Below, in pieces: positions 1-8,577 of a DNA stretch of 64,000 nucleotides. The DNA is from Lentzea kentuckyensis (GTDB taxonomy: Bacteria; Actinomycetota; Actinomycetes; Mycobacteriales; Pseudonocardiaceae). Positions within the stretch are counted from its first letter, which is position 1, and each line of letters opens with the position of its first letter. The position numbers were made by a program, and so were the translations under genes. Under the pieces are notes generated by a model, which saw only the letters and a program-made list of their open reading frames with translations, did no database searches and was not told the DNA's origin. The DNA is taken from contig NZ_MUYM01000019.1 of the NCBI RefSeq assembly GCF_002150765.1, forward strand, positions 19,323 through 83,322, in the 5' to 3' direction.

Positions 1-1
1 C

Positions 2-298
2 GAGGCCGGGACACGTGCTGTCGTGCCGTTCTGGCGAGCGGCTCTGACGTCGTTCGGCGTGCTGTTCGCGGCCGAGTGGGGTGACGCCTCGCAGCTCGCG
101 ACCGCCGGGATCACGGCTCGGTACGGGACGCCTGTGGCTGTAGGGCTCGGTGCCTGGCTCGCCCTGGTCGCCGTGGCCGCGCTGGCGGTTCTGGTCGGAC
201 GAAAGCTCGCCGGCCGGTTGCCGACGCACTGGATCCAGCGGGTGGCCGGGGCGATCTTCGCCGTGTGCAGCGTGATCGCGTTGACGCAGGTGTTCTGA
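2..298 (+). CDS. GDT1/TMEM165 (UPF0016) family transporter, C-terminal part
   Basis: This is the 3' end of a gene that begins before the window; the frame is open to base 2, so the GTG at 23 need not be a start. The visible ~98 residues carry the motif EWGDASQ followed by two hydrophobic segments. UPF0016/GDT1 proteins have two E-x-G-D-[KR/A]-[ST] repeats and act as membrane Mn2+/Ca2+ cation exchangers; this fragment matches the second repeat. Substrate is not decided by the sequence. It ends 3 bp before the convergent MarR gene. Confidence 0.72.
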   Translation, partial: EAGTRAVVPFWRAALTSFGVLFAAEWGDASQLATAGITARYGTPVAVGLGAWLALVAVAALAVLVGRKLAGRLPTHWIQRVAGAIFAVCSVIALTQVF

Positions 299-301
299 CG
301 G

Positions 302-751
302 TCACCAGACCGGACGCAGGCCCGGCTGGTCCTCGCCGTGCACGTGCTGCAGGTACGCGGCGAGGCCGGTCTTGATGGTGTCGAGGGTGTCCGGGCCGAT
401 CGCCTCGGCCATCTCGCCTTCCAGGTCGGACCACAGGTTGTCGGCGAACTTCAGGTAGTCGCGGCCCTTCGTGGTCAGCGTGACGTACTGGGCGCGCTTG
501 TCCGTGGGGTGCGGTTCGCGCAGGACGTAGCCCCACTCGTCGAGTTCGGCGACGATCTTCGCGGCCGCCTGCTTGGTGACGCCGAGGTGCTGTCCGATGT
601 CGACGGTCGTGGCACGCCTGGCCTTGAGGAACCGGAAGACGTACCCGTGCGCCGGCCGCAGCGGTTCCAGCCCGATCTGCCTGAGGCGGTCGTGGAACTG
701 GTCGCCCATGGCGCGGTACGTCATCGCCAGCAGCATCGGCACCGGTTCCAT
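302..751 (-). CDS. MarR-family transcriptional regulator
   Basis: 149 aa. A winged helix-turn-helix spans about residues 45-95, with the recognition-helix region around VTKQAAAKIV and the MarR wing signature DKR (84-86), so it should bind DNA as a dimer and respond to a small ligand. I chose the ATG at 751 because GGGAG lies 7 nt upstream; the longer reading to 802 would run through the operator repeats. It is divergent from a cupin gene, and the repeats at 766-829 cover both start regions, so autorepression plus control of the cupin is likely. Ligand unknown. Confidence 0.88.
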   Translation of the reverse strand: MEPVPMLLAMTYRAMGDQFHDRLRQIGLEPLRPAHGYVFRFLKARRATTVDIGQHLGVTKQAAAKIVAELDEWGYVLREPHPTDKRAQYVTLTTKGRDYLKFADNLWSDLEGEMAEAIGPDTLDTIKTGLAAYLQHVHGEDQPGLRPVW

Positions 752-765
752 CTCACCACTCCCAC

Positions 766-829
766 TAGACAACCTGGTTGACCTTATTCTATGGTTAGAC
801 AACCTGATTGACTACTTTGGAGGTTGTCT
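766..829. promoter_or_regulatory. MarR operator: two direct copies plus an inverted half-site
   Basis: TAGACAACCTGGTTGAC at 766-782 recurs with one change (TAGACAACCTGATTGAC) at 796-812, exactly 30 bp away, which is about three helical turns. The first copy contains the palindrome CAACC-T-GGTTG. The inverted half-site GGTTGTCT follows at 822-829, beside the cupin start. The layout, between a MarR gene and its divergent neighbour, fits a cooperative MarR operator. Confidence 0.7.
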
Positions 830-831
830 TG

Positions 832-1179
832 TTGGTTACGGGGGATTCCGCGAAGCTGATCGAGTTCGGCGGGTTCGAGTTCCGGCCGCTGGCCGTGCCG
901 TCGCGCGGCACCACCGAGATCGCGATGTGGACCGTTGACGTGCCAGAAGGCGGCGACGGGAAGACGCACACCGTGTCGAAGGAGGAGGTGTTCTACGTGC
1001 TGTCCGGGTCGGTGACGATCCAGGGACACACGGCAGGGCCCGGTGACGCCATCGTGGTGCAGCCGAACACCGAGCTGTCGCTGACGGGTGGGCCCGCGCG
1101 GGTGCTCGTGGCGACGTCGGTGGGGATCACGGGCATGCTGCCCGACGGGCAGACGATCACGCCGCCCTGGTCGGTCTAG
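832..1179 (+). CDS. Small single-domain cupin protein
   Basis: About 115 aa. Cupin motif 1 is visible as GKTHTVSKEEVFYVLSG (metal-ligand His and Glu), and motif 2 as PGDAIVVQPNTELSL without the usual second His. Such proteins are small beta-barrels that bind a metal or small ligand; the function is open. I place the start at TTG 832 (TTG 829 is also possible) because GGAGG at 819-823 is correctly spaced; an earlier TTG at 808 lies upstream of that ribosome site. It is probably the target of the divergent MarR repressor. Confidence 0.7.
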   Translation: MVTGDSAKLIEFGGFEFRPLAVPSRGTTEIAMWTVDVPEGGDGKTHTVSKEEVFYVLSGSVTIQGHTAGPGDAIVVQPNTELSLTGGPARVLVATSVGITGMLPDGQTITPPWSV

Positions 1180-1186
1180 TCCGTGC

Positions 1187-1348
1187 TCAGTTGCCCGGCG
1201 AGCCCTCTTCCGGAGGCTCCGCGGCCGTGTCCGGGACCTCTTCGCGGAGGTCGCGGGCGATCTTCTTGGCCTCGTCGATGAGTGCCTGCGACTCTTCGAG
1301 GCGGCCTTCGTCGGGCGCGGTGAGGCGATCTTCTTCCGGTGCGGTCAC
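1187..1348 (-). CDS. 53-aa acidic protein coupled to DUF5682
   Basis: The GTG at 1348 overlaps the TGA of the DUF5682 gene as GTGA. The 53-residue product is rich in Glu and Asp, with a central stretch (LEESQALIDEAKKIARDL) that should be helical, and it ends in a Pro/Glu-rich tail. Third codon positions are strongly G/C, as in its neighbours, which supports real coding. No known domain. As the last gene of the MoxR-DUF5682 operon it may be an accessory or regulatory subunit; that is inference. Confidence 0.6.
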   Translation of the reverse strand: MTAPEEDRLTAPDEGRLEESQALIDEAKKIARDLREEVPDTAAEPPEEGSPGN

Positions 1349-3510
1349 GCCTCTGGGATCGGCGGATCCGACGATGGTGAAACTCCGGCCATCAGGCCGC
1401 GGACGTGGGCGGCGAGCCGTGCCGCGATCTCCAGGTCCCACTCGTCGTCGGAGGCCGGCTGAGGGGTCTCGCCTGCGACGACGCGTTCGCCGAGCAGGCG
1501 CCGCTCGGCGGGCGTGAAGTCGGTGATGGCGCGGCGGAGCAGGGGCAGGGCGTCGTCGAACGCCTCGCCCCGCAGCCCGCTCAGCCATTCGTCGATGAGG
1601 CCGAAGAGCCGCGGGTCGGCGGCCAGGAGAGTGGCCGAGCCGCGCAGGAAGCCGGCCACGAAGGCGGTGGCGACGCTTCGGTGGAGGCGGGCGGCGACGT
1701 CGTCGCTGGTGAGTTCGCCCGCTTCCCAGAGCAGGCGGGTGGCCCGGCCGGTCGGGAGGCCGTGGGCTTCGGCTTTGACCAACGCGTGCAGGGCTCGCCA
1801 CCAGGTCTTCTGGTGGTCGTCGTCGGCGGCCAGGCGGGTGGCCTCGTGGGCGCCGTCGACGACCGAGAGCGCGTGTTCGGCGGTTTCGTCGTCGACGTTG
1901 CGGCAGGCGAGCGGGAGGCCCACCGCGCCCCGCGTCAGCAGGCCGTGCAGGGCGACGCGCAGCAGTTCCGGGTCGGTGCCGCGGACCGAGCCGTAGCGGA
2001 CCGTTCTGGCCAGGTCCGGAAGGGCGGCCAGCAGTTCGAGGGCGTCGGTCGCCATGGCGGCGCAGCGGTCGAGCGCGTTGCGGGCTTCGGCGACGGCCGC
2101 GGGGAGTTCGCAGCCGACGGACCTGCTCAGCGTCGCCGCGGCGTCGGCCACTCGGGTGGCGTCCTTCGCGGCCTGGGTGAGGACGTTCTCGGCGGCCGTG
2201 TGGACGGTGGTGCCGTGCCGGGCGGCGACCGCCACGGACACCGCGAAGACCGGGTCCCAGCGCAGTTGCCAGACCTCGGCGAAGGTGCCGAGAGAGTTGG
2301 AGCGGTCCGGTTTGCCCCACGGGACGCCGAGGACTTCCAGGCGGCGCAGCAGTTTCGAGCGTTCGCGGTCGGTGTCCTTGCGGAGGTCCAGCTTGAGCTG
2401 CTTGGGCTGGACGTCCGCGGGGAGGCGGAGTTTCCGTTGCAGGCGCTGGAGATCCGCCGCCAGCGGGGAGCGCGGGACGGCTTCGCCGACCTCGCCCAGC
2501 CGTTCACCGACGACGAGTTTGCGGTGGACGAGTTGCAGCGGGATCTCGTCGCCGCCGCACAGCACCGCGAGCGCTGCTTCGTTGACCTCGCTCAGGCCTG
2601 CTGATGGGCGTTCTCTCAGTGCCGCAAGGGTTTCCGCCAGCCGGACGGCTTCCACCGCACTCGCGGTCGAGGCCGGGAGGTCTTCCTCCCTGAGCACGGC
2701 GGCGGCTTTGGCGAACCAGCGCGGGACGACGTCGTGCTGGTGTTGCCAGAGGTGCGCGTACCAGCCAGGAGAGTCGACGCCGGCGCCGTAGCCCGACTCT
2801 GCGGCGAGCTGGCCGTGGCTCCACGGCACCCAGGTGCCGGAGATCTTGCGCCTCCGCATGCCTTTGAGCAGTGCGGTGTCCGCGGTGACCGTCGGTCTGG
2901 TGAGCAGCGCCGGGACGTGCCAGGCGCCGCAGACGACGACGATCGGACCGTCGGTTTCCTTGCGCGCCTTGCGGATCGTCTGACGCATGAACGCTTCCCG
3001 GCGGAGCGTTCGTTCGCCGACCTCGTCCTCGAACTCCTTGCGCACCGCGACCATGGCCTCGGTGATGGCGTTCGCGAGATCGATGGGGTCGGACGCGCTG
3101 TGCTCGACGACGTCCTCCCACCAGCGTTCGGTGTCGTCGAAGCCCGCGGCCTCGGCGAGCAGGCCGATGGGGTCGACGTTGCCGCTCGGGCCGTCGTCGC
3201 CGATCGACGCGGCCGCCGGCAGGTCGAAGAAGCGCGCCGGAACGCCGTTCTCGTCGGCGTAGCGGAGTGCCTGCCACTCCGGGGAGAACTCCGCGAACGG
3301 CCAGAAGGCGGCGTTCTCGGGCTCTGCCTCGTCGTGCAGCAGGATCGCGACCGGCGGCGTGAGGGCGTGGACGTGTTGGAGGAGTGCGTCGGCCTCCGGC
3401 GGCCCTTCGATCAGGATGAGCGCCGGTTCGGTCTGCTCCAGCGCCCGCTTGACCATCCGGGCCGAGCCGGGGCCGTGGTGCCGGATGCCGAGGAGGACCG
3501 GCTCAGTCAC
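1345..3510 (-). CDS. DUF5682 family protein of the MoxR/VWA system
   Basis: 721 aa. The N-terminus has GIRHHGPGS (8-16) and LIEGPPEADALL; His/Gly and Glu-Gly-Pro motifs of this sort recall the EreA/ChaN/TraB superfamily, so a hydrolase or ligand-binding role is possible (inference). The remainder is alpha-helical and poorly conserved. The GTG start at 3510 lies inside the end of the MoxR gene (8-bp overlap), so the two are translationally coupled. DUF5682 is typically encoded next to MoxR, DUF5691, SWIM and VWA proteins in actinobacteria. Biochemical activity is unknown. Confidence 0.85.
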   Translation of the reverse strand: MTEPVLLGIRHHGPGSARMVKRALEQTEPALILIEGPPEADALLQHVHALTPPVAILLHDEAEPENAAFWPFAEFSPEWQALRYADENGVPARFFDLPAAASIGDDGPSGNVDPIGLLAEAAGFDDTERWWEDVVEHSASDPIDLANAITEAMVAVRKEFEDEVGERTLRREAFMRQTIRKARKETDGPIVVVCGAWHVPALLTRPTVTADTALLKGMRRRKISGTWVPWSHGQLAAESGYGAGVDSPGWYAHLWQHQHDVVPRWFAKAAAVLREEDLPASTASAVEAVRLAETLAALRERPSAGLSEVNEAALAVLCGGDEIPLQLVHRKLVVGERLGEVGEAVPRSPLAADLQRLQRKLRLPADVQPKQLKLDLRKDTDRERSKLLRRLEVLGVPWGKPDRSNSLGTFAEVWQLRWDPVFAVSVAVAARHGTTVHTAAENVLTQAAKDATRVADAAATLSRSVGCELPAAVAEARNALDRCAAMATDALELLAALPDLARTVRYGSVRGTDPELLRVALHGLLTRGAVGLPLACRNVDDETAEHALSVVDGAHEATRLAADDDHQKTWWRALHALVKAEAHGLPTGRATRLLWEAGELTSDDVAARLHRSVATAFVAGFLRGSATLLAADPRLFGLIDEWLSGLRGEAFDDALPLLRRAITDFTPAERRLLGERVVAGETPQPASDDEWDLEIAARLAAHVRGLMAGVSPSSDPPIPEA

Positions 3511-4588
3511 CGCTGACGTCCAGGCAGGCGCGGTAGAGGTCGCGCCACTCGGCGCGCTCCTTCAGCACCGTCTCCACGTACTCCTGCCACACCGTGGCGT
3601 CCGACACCCGATCCTTGATGACGGAGCCGATCAGCCCGCTCGCCAGCTCGTCCGCGCCCAGCGTGCCGTCGCCGAAATGCCCGGCGAGCGCCATGCCGTT
3701 CGCGATGACCGAGATCGCCTCGGCCGTGGACAGGCTGCCGCTCGGCTTCTTCAGCTGCGTGCGACCGTCCACAGTGGAACCGTTGCGCAGCTCCCGGAAG
3801 ATCCGCACGACCCGGCGCACCTCGTCGAGCGCGGGCGGCTCTGCGGGCAGCTGGAGCGCCTTGCCGAGCTGCTGAGCTCGGGTGATGACGATCTCGACCT
3901 CGGCGTCCTCGGTCGCGGGCGGCGGCAGCACGACGGTGTTGAAGCGCCGCGCGAGCGCCGACGACATCTGGTTCACGCCGCGGTCGCGGTCGTTCGCCGT
4001 GGCGATGACCGTGAACCCAGGCACGGCCTGGATCTGCGAGTTCAGCTCCGGCACCGGCAGCGACTTCTCGCTCAGGATGGTGATGAACGAGTCCTGCACC
4101 TCGGACGGCATGCGGGTCAGCTCCTCGACCCGGACGACCGCGCCCTTCTGCATGCCCTTCATGACCGGACTCGGCACGATCGCCTTCTCGCTCGGCCCCT
4201 CGGCGATCAGCCGCGCGTAGTTCCAGCCGTAGCGAACCTGGTCCTCGCTCGTGCCCGCGGTGCCCTGGACCACGAGCGTCGAGTCGCCGCTGATCGCCGC
4301 CGCGAGGTGCTCGGACAGCCACGACTTGGCCGTGCCCGGCACACCCACGAGCAACAGCGCCCGATCCGTCACCAGCGTGCCCACCGCGACCTCGACCAGC
4401 CGGCGCGCACCCACGTACTTCGGCGTGATCACGGTGCCGTCGGGCAGCGTGCCACCGAGCACGTAGGTGACCACGGCCCGCGGGGACAGCCGCCAGTTCG
4501 GCGGCCGCTGCCGGTCGTCCTGGGCCGCGACGGCCTCCAGCTCGGCGGCGTACTGCTGTTCGGCCGTCGGCCTGAGCACGGCGGTCAC
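3503..4588 (-). CDS. MoxR-type AAA+ ATPase
   Basis: 361 aa. Walker A GVPGTAKS (82-89), Walker B VVRVEEL (151-157), sensor 1 IATAND (195-200) and arginine-finger region ALARRFN are all present, so it should hydrolyse ATP. MoxR ATPases usually work as chaperones with a VWA partner to mature or remodel target complexes. Here the partners encoded alongside are DUF5691 and DUF5682, and the likely VWA partner is 7 kb away (11230-12384). GTG start follows AGGAGG. It overlaps DUF5682 by 8 bp and lies 40 bp after DUF5691. Confidence 0.9.
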   Translation of the reverse strand: MTAVLRPTAEQQYAAELEAVAAQDDRQRPPNWRLSPRAVVTYVLGGTLPDGTVITPKYVGARRLVEVAVGTLVTDRALLLVGVPGTAKSWLSEHLAAAISGDSTLVVQGTAGTSEDQVRYGWNYARLIAEGPSEKAIVPSPVMKGMQKGAVVRVEELTRMPSEVQDSFITILSEKSLPVPELNSQIQAVPGFTVIATANDRDRGVNQMSSALARRFNTVVLPPPATEDAEVEIVITRAQQLGKALQLPAEPPALDEVRRVVRIFRELRNGSTVDGRTQLKKPSGSLSTAEAISVIANGMALAGHFGDGTLGADELASGLIGSVIKDRVSDATVWQEYVETVLKERAEWRDLYRACLDVSGD

Positions 4589-4628
4589 AGTGGGCCTCCT
4601 GGGTTCGGGTACGTCGAAGTGTGGTGGG

Positions 4629-6053
4629 TCACCGTGAATCGTCCGGCGGCGGGGCGAAGGACTCGCGCAGCCGGATGCGCAGCCTCAACACCTCGAGTTC
4701 GAGCGAGTTCTCCGGCCACCGCCGCGTGAGCCCCTCCCAGTTGGCGCCGAGCAGGTCGGCATCCCCGCGAGCCAGCAGCACGTTGGGCGGCCGGCCGGTG
4801 CGCCAGCGCGGGTCGGGCAGCGCGGCGTAGCGGTGCAGGAGAGCGCGCGTGGTCTCGGGCGACCACGGCGCCGGGAGCTGGGCGCACGCGTGGTCGAGAA
4901 GGTCGTAGTGCCAGTTCACCGAAACCGCGACCACCGCCTGCTCGGCCACGCTCGCGGGCAGCGCCGCCAGCATTTCGAGCTGCTCCATCCCGGTCAGCGT
5001 CTCCGCGGCGGCCGCGGCCCAGGGACGCGGATCTCCCGCCGCCGCCAGCTGGTCGGCAATGCCCCTGAGCAGCGCGGCGGCCCAGGGCCCCCTTCTGAGA
5101 AGGTTGGCGGCCTTGACGTCGTTGGTGTCGAGGCGAGCGGTCCAGTACGACGGCGGCACGCTGGCAGCCGCCGCCCGGATGCGCCCGGCCACCCCCTTCT
5201 CGGACCCGTCACGCATGAGGTCGCGCTGCTCGTCGAGGTCGGCCTGCGCGGTCCAGAGCCCGTCGGCCTGGACGTCGAACCCGTCCTTGGTGAGCTGGAG
5301 GCCCTGGTCCAGGCGCCGGGTCGCTCGCGCGGTCAGCGTCGAGGTCGGCAGCTTGCGCAGCAGGCGGAGGGCCTCGTCGTGGACGGCGGCGGCCTTGTCG
5401 TCGAGGGCGGCTTCGAGGAGTTCCTCGTCCCTTGGCCCCAGCCCCGTCTCCAGGGCGCTGATGAGCACCTGGCGGTCGGCGGAACGGCGCGAGGTCTCGA
5501 ACTCAGCGGCGATGAACGCGCCAACGCCCTCCGGGTCGGCCTTGCGCTTGCGGCGAAGCGCGCGGACCCGTTGGGCGCTGGGCAGGTCGAGGATCTCCGC
5601 GAGCGGCACCTCCTCGATCAACGGCGAGGTGCCGCTGGCCCAGGACCAGCCGGGGCGCGTGCCGGCGAGCCAGCGGCCCCTGCTGCCCAGGACTTCCACG
5701 ACGGCTGCTCTGAGTCCGGGCCGAGCCGTGCCGAGGGCGAGCAGCGCGGGCAGCATGCGGTGTTCGGCGACGACGTTGCCGGCCTTGGCGAGGGCGCACC
5801 ACTCGGTCAGCAGGACCTCGTCGTCGACGCTCATGATCGCCTCGAGCACCGCTCTGGCGGCGGGCCGCGGCAGTGCGGCGGGCTCGGGCGGAGCCGGCGG
5901 CAGCGGGTCGGCCGCGACTTCCTGCGGGAGGGTGGCGCCGAACGCGGCCACGCCGAGGGCCGCGCAGTCGGAGAGCAGGTCGGTCGGGGAGCCTCCGCCT
6001 CGGGTGGTGCCGATCAGGAGGTCCTGGACGGTCTTGGCCCACTCGGCCTTCAT
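4629..6053 (-). CDS. DUF5691 domain protein, helical-repeat scaffold
   Basis: 474 aa. The sequence is Ala/Leu-rich and predicted all-helical; segments such as HDEALRLLRKLP look like HEAT-type repeats, consistent with a scaffold. No catalytic motif is visible. ATG at 6053 is preceded by GGAGG at 7 nt and overlaps the stop of a 30-aa ORF as ATGA. DUF5691 proteins are known mainly from this gene neighbourhood (SWIM-DUF5691-MoxR-DUF5682-VWA). The role is likely structural within that complex; this is inferred from context. Confidence 0.82.
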   Translation of the reverse strand: MKAEWAKTVQDLLIGTTRGGGSPTDLLSDCAALGVAAFGATLPQEVAADPLPPAPPEPAALPRPAARAVLEAIMSVDDEVLLTEWCALAKAGNVVAEHRMLPALLALGTARPGLRAAVVEVLGSRGRWLAGTRPGWSWASGTSPLIEEVPLAEILDLPSAQRVRALRRKRKADPEGVGAFIAAEFETSRRSADRQVLISALETGLGPRDEELLEAALDDKAAAVHDEALRLLRKLPTSTLTARATRRLDQGLQLTKDGFDVQADGLWTAQADLDEQRDLMRDGSEKGVAGRIRAAAASVPPSYWTARLDTNDVKAANLLRRGPWAAALLRGIADQLAAAGDPRPWAAAAAETLTGMEQLEMLAALPASVAEQAVVAVSVNWHYDLLDHACAQLPAPWSPETTRALLHRYAALPDPRWRTGRPPNVLLARGDADLLGANWEGLTRRWPENSLELEVLRLRIRLRESFAPPPDDSR

Positions 6054-6142
6054 GCAGCCACCTCCGTGGTGGAGGCGGTCGAGGGGCGGGACGGCACCGA
6101 CCCAACACGACGGCAGCGGTTCGGCGGCAACACGGTCGTCAT
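6050..6142 (-). CDS. Possible 30-aa linking ORF between SWIM and DUF5691 genes
   Basis: ATG at 6142 overlaps the stop of the SWIM gene (ATGA), and its own TGA overlaps the ATG of DUF5691 (ATGA). The product is a basic, Pro/Ser/Thr-rich 30-mer with no motif. It could serve only to carry ribosomes from the SWIM gene to DUF5691 across an 85-bp gap. Chance cannot be excluded in GC-rich DNA, but two exact ATGA junctions in one short frame are notable. Confidence 0.35.
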   Translation of the reverse strand: MTTVLPPNRCRRVGSVPSRPSTASTTEVAA

Positions 6143-7302
6143 GCCACCACCTCCAGCGCGCCGTCCCGGGCGATGGCGCCGACGCGGAGCGCGTGGCCGT
6201 CCCACAGGGCCCAGACGTCGAAGGGGTCGCCGCCGGTCAGCGCCAGGGCCATGTCCAGGCCGCTGTCGTCGCGGACGGGCAGGCCGTGGCCCGAGGTGTC
6301 CACCAGCGCGGTGCCGCAGAGGCGGACGGAGGCGCAGCCGACGGGGAACAGGCGTTGCCAGGGGTCGGCCGTGAGCATCGGCTCCAGAGACGCCAACGAC
6401 GAGCGCCAGGAGGGCGGCGCCGGGATCGGGTCCGGGGCGCGGGAGCCGGTCAGTTCGCCCAGGGCCACTCGGTCCGAGGCCGGGTAGGGGTGGACCAGGG
6501 CCGAGGACTCCAGGCCGTGTGGCAGCAGGGGTACGGGGGCGCCCACGGCGGAGTGGCGGATGGCGACCACCCAGCGGCCGGTCTGGCGGCCCCAGCACCA
6601 CTGGCGGACGGTGCGGACTCGGCCGTCGTCGGTTTCCAGGCGGAGCATGGCCACCCAGCGGTCCGAGATGCCCGGGGTGGCTCTGACGGTTTCCTCTGGG
6701 ACGGTCACGCCCAGGCGGGAGCGCGGTTGGACGAAGCAGAGCAGGTGCAGGCCGCCGAGGCGGTCGGCCACGTCGGAGGTCCAGCGCGGGCCCGAGCGGG
6801 CGACGATCTCCTGGATCTCCGCCACGGCCGCGGCGACGCCGGGGACCTGGGCGTCGATCATGCGGGCGATGAAGGCCTGCCACCAGGTGGCGGGGCGGCC
6901 GGGCAGGGACGCCACGCCCGCGGAGGCCACGTCGAGCAGCCAGTCGCGGAGGCCGTCCATGCCCGAGGACATCGCCGAGGCACGGTTGGCCGCCGTTTTC
7001 TCGCGCGCTCGCTGGCGGCGGGCCACGGCCTCGGGTGAGGAGTCGAGTTCGCGGGCTGCTCGGCGGGTGGTCCACTCCTCGACCCAGTCCGGTGGCAGGG
7101 CGTCCGGGATGTCGAGCTCTTGCAACGACACGGCGTGCTTGCACGGGAACTTGCGGGACGGGCACGTGCACTTCGCGGAGCCCGCGGCCAGGTCGACGCA
7201 CACGCGGTACGGCACGCTGCCGGAACCCGTGTACAGGCCCCACAGCACCGGCAGGGCCTTGCCCAGGCCCTGCCAGCGCATTGGAACGGCTCGTGTCCTC
7301 AC
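6139..7302 (-). CDS. SWIM zinc-finger family protein
   Basis: 387 aa. The SWIM signature CxCx6CxH is intact: C45, C47, C54 and H56 (CTCPSRKFPCKH). SWIM fingers bind DNA or protein; this family heads the MoxR/DUF5691/DUF5682 operon. GTG 7302 is chosen because TACTTT lies 6 nt upstream with no Shine-Dalgarno, a leaderless pattern; ATG 7281 is the alternative. From memory, relatives carry a longer N-terminal segment before the finger, so this copy may be shortened. It is first in the minus-strand operon that runs to 1187. Confidence 0.87.
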   Translation of the reverse strand: MRTRAVPMRWQGLGKALPVLWGLYTGSGSVPYRVCVDLAAGSAKCTCPSRKFPCKHAVSLQELDIPDALPPDWVEEWTTRRAARELDSSPEAVARRQRAREKTAANRASAMSSGMDGLRDWLLDVASAGVASLPGRPATWWQAFIARMIDAQVPGVAAAVAEIQEIVARSGPRWTSDVADRLGGLHLLCFVQPRSRLGVTVPEETVRATPGISDRWVAMLRLETDDGRVRTVRQWCWGRQTGRWVVAIRHSAVGAPVPLLPHGLESSALVHPYPASDRVALGELTGSRAPDPIPAPPSWRSSLASLEPMLTADPWQRLFPVGCASVRLCGTALVDTSGHGLPVRDDSGLDMALALTGGDPFDVWALWDGHALRVGAIARDGALEVVA

Positions 7303-7335
7303 GGAACCAAAGTAGCGAGGACCCCCGACAAGAAA

Positions 7336-8508
7336 TCAGGCCGGACCTCGACGGGCCCACGTCCACGCGTATCCAGGGTCCTCACAGGCCTCCGCCGCCT
7401 CGCCCAGTTCCAGCGGGCGGAACGTGTCGACCATGACCGCGGTCTCGTCGAAGTAGTCCACGCCCAGCGACGCCTCGACCGCACCGGGCTGCGGGCCGTG
7501 CGTGCAGCCCGACGGGTGCAGCGACATCGAGCCGATGCCGATGCCGGAACCCTTGCGCGCCTCGTAGTTGCCGCCCACGTAGAACATCAGCTCGTCCGAG
7601 TCGACGTTCGCGTGGTTGTACGGCACCGGCACGGCCAGCGGGTGGTAGTCGACCTTGCGCGGGCAGAACGAGCACACGACGAAGTTCGGACCCTCGAACG
7701 TCTGGTGCACGGGCGGCGGCTGGTGCACGCGGCCGGTGATCGGCTCGAAGTCGCGGATGTTGAACGCCCACGGGTACAGGTGCCCGTCCCAGCCCACGAC
7801 GTCGAACGGGTGGTTCGCGTAGGTGAACCGCGTCAGCCCCGCACGATGCCGCACGAGCACATCAACGTCAGTCCCCTCGACCAGCAACGGCGACGAAGGC
7901 CCACGGATGTCCCGCTCGCAGTACGGCGAGTGCTCCAGGAACTGGCCCTTCGCCGACAGGTAGCGACGAGGCGGCCCGATGTGCCCGGTCGCCTCCAGCA
8001 CGAGCAACGACATCGGCGACGAAGGCACGACCCGGTACGTGCACGAGGTCGGGATCACGACGTAGTCGCCGTCCCCCACCTCCAACGCCCCGTAGATCGT
8101 CTCGATGACACCCGAACCGCCTTGCACGTACAGCAGCTCGTCGCCGAAAGCGTTGCGGTACAACGGAGAAGGCGCGGTAGCCAGCACGAACCCGATGGTC
8201 ACGTCCGGATTCCCGAACAACTTCCGCCGCCCGGTCACGGCGTCGACGTCATCGGAAGCCCAGGTCAGATCCGTGGTCTTGAAGTGCCGCGGCTTCAGCG
8301 GCAGGTTCGGGGACACGCTCCCGCGTTCGTCCTTCACCGTCTCCGCGTTCACGATCGCCGTGGGCAGATACCGGTGGTAGAGCAGCGCCGAATCCGCCGA
8401 GAACCCCTCGACTCCCATCAGCTCTTCCGCGTAGAGCCCACCGTCCGGTTTGCGGAACTGGGTGTGGCGCTTTCGGGGGATCTCCCCCACCTGGCGGTAG
8501 TAGGCCAT
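7336..8508 (-). CDS. hmgA: Homogentisate 1,2-dioxygenase
   Basis: 390 aa, slightly shorter than eukaryotic enzymes but normal for actinobacteria. It opens the aromatic ring of homogentisate to maleylacetoacetate in tyrosine/phenylalanine catabolism. Candidate Fe(II) ligands sit in YNHANVDSDELMFY (H299, E306) and GCTHGPQPG (H337), in a bicupin fold. GGAG precedes the ATG at 8508. It is divergent from the unknown-protein/fumarylacetoacetase/IclR operon, so one intergenic region of about 70 bp should control the pathway. Confidence 0.93.
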   Translation of the reverse strand: MAYYRQVGEIPRKRHTQFRKPDGGLYAEELMGVEGFSADSALLYHRYLPTAIVNAETVKDERGSVSPNLPLKPRHFKTTDLTWASDDVDAVTGRRKLFGNPDVTIGFVLATAPSPLYRNAFGDELLYVQGGSGVIETIYGALEVGDGDYVVIPTSCTYRVVPSSPMSLLVLEATGHIGPPRRYLSAKGQFLEHSPYCERDIRGPSSPLLVEGTDVDVLVRHRAGLTRFTYANHPFDVVGWDGHLYPWAFNIRDFEPITGRVHQPPPVHQTFEGPNFVVCSFCPRKVDYHPLAVPVPYNHANVDSDELMFYVGGNYEARKGSGIGIGSMSLHPSGCTHGPQPGAVEASLGVDYFDETAVMVDTFRPLELGEAAEACEDPGYAWTWARRGPA

Positions 8509-8541
8509 GACGTCTCCGAGGCGTTCGACTATCGGACATCT

Positions 8542-8570
8542 TTGTTCAGTTACCGGTACCCGGCTAGCGT
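8542..8570 (+). promoter_or_regulatory. Promoter for the 8578 operon, leaderless
   Basis: TTGTTC at 8542-8547 and TAGCGT at 8565-8570 are separated by 17 bp, and the GTG at 8578 follows 7 nt later. No ribosome-binding site is present, so transcription probably starts at or next to the GTG. The same interval holds the control region of the divergent hmgA. Confidence 0.5.
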
Positions 8571-8577
8571 GTCAGCC

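Noticed and set aside
5059..7038. A 659-codon plus-strand frame across DUF5691 and SWIM
   Set aside because: Ser/Arg/Ala-rich shadow; the minus-strand genes carry the Cys-His zinc motif and ATGA-coupled starts.
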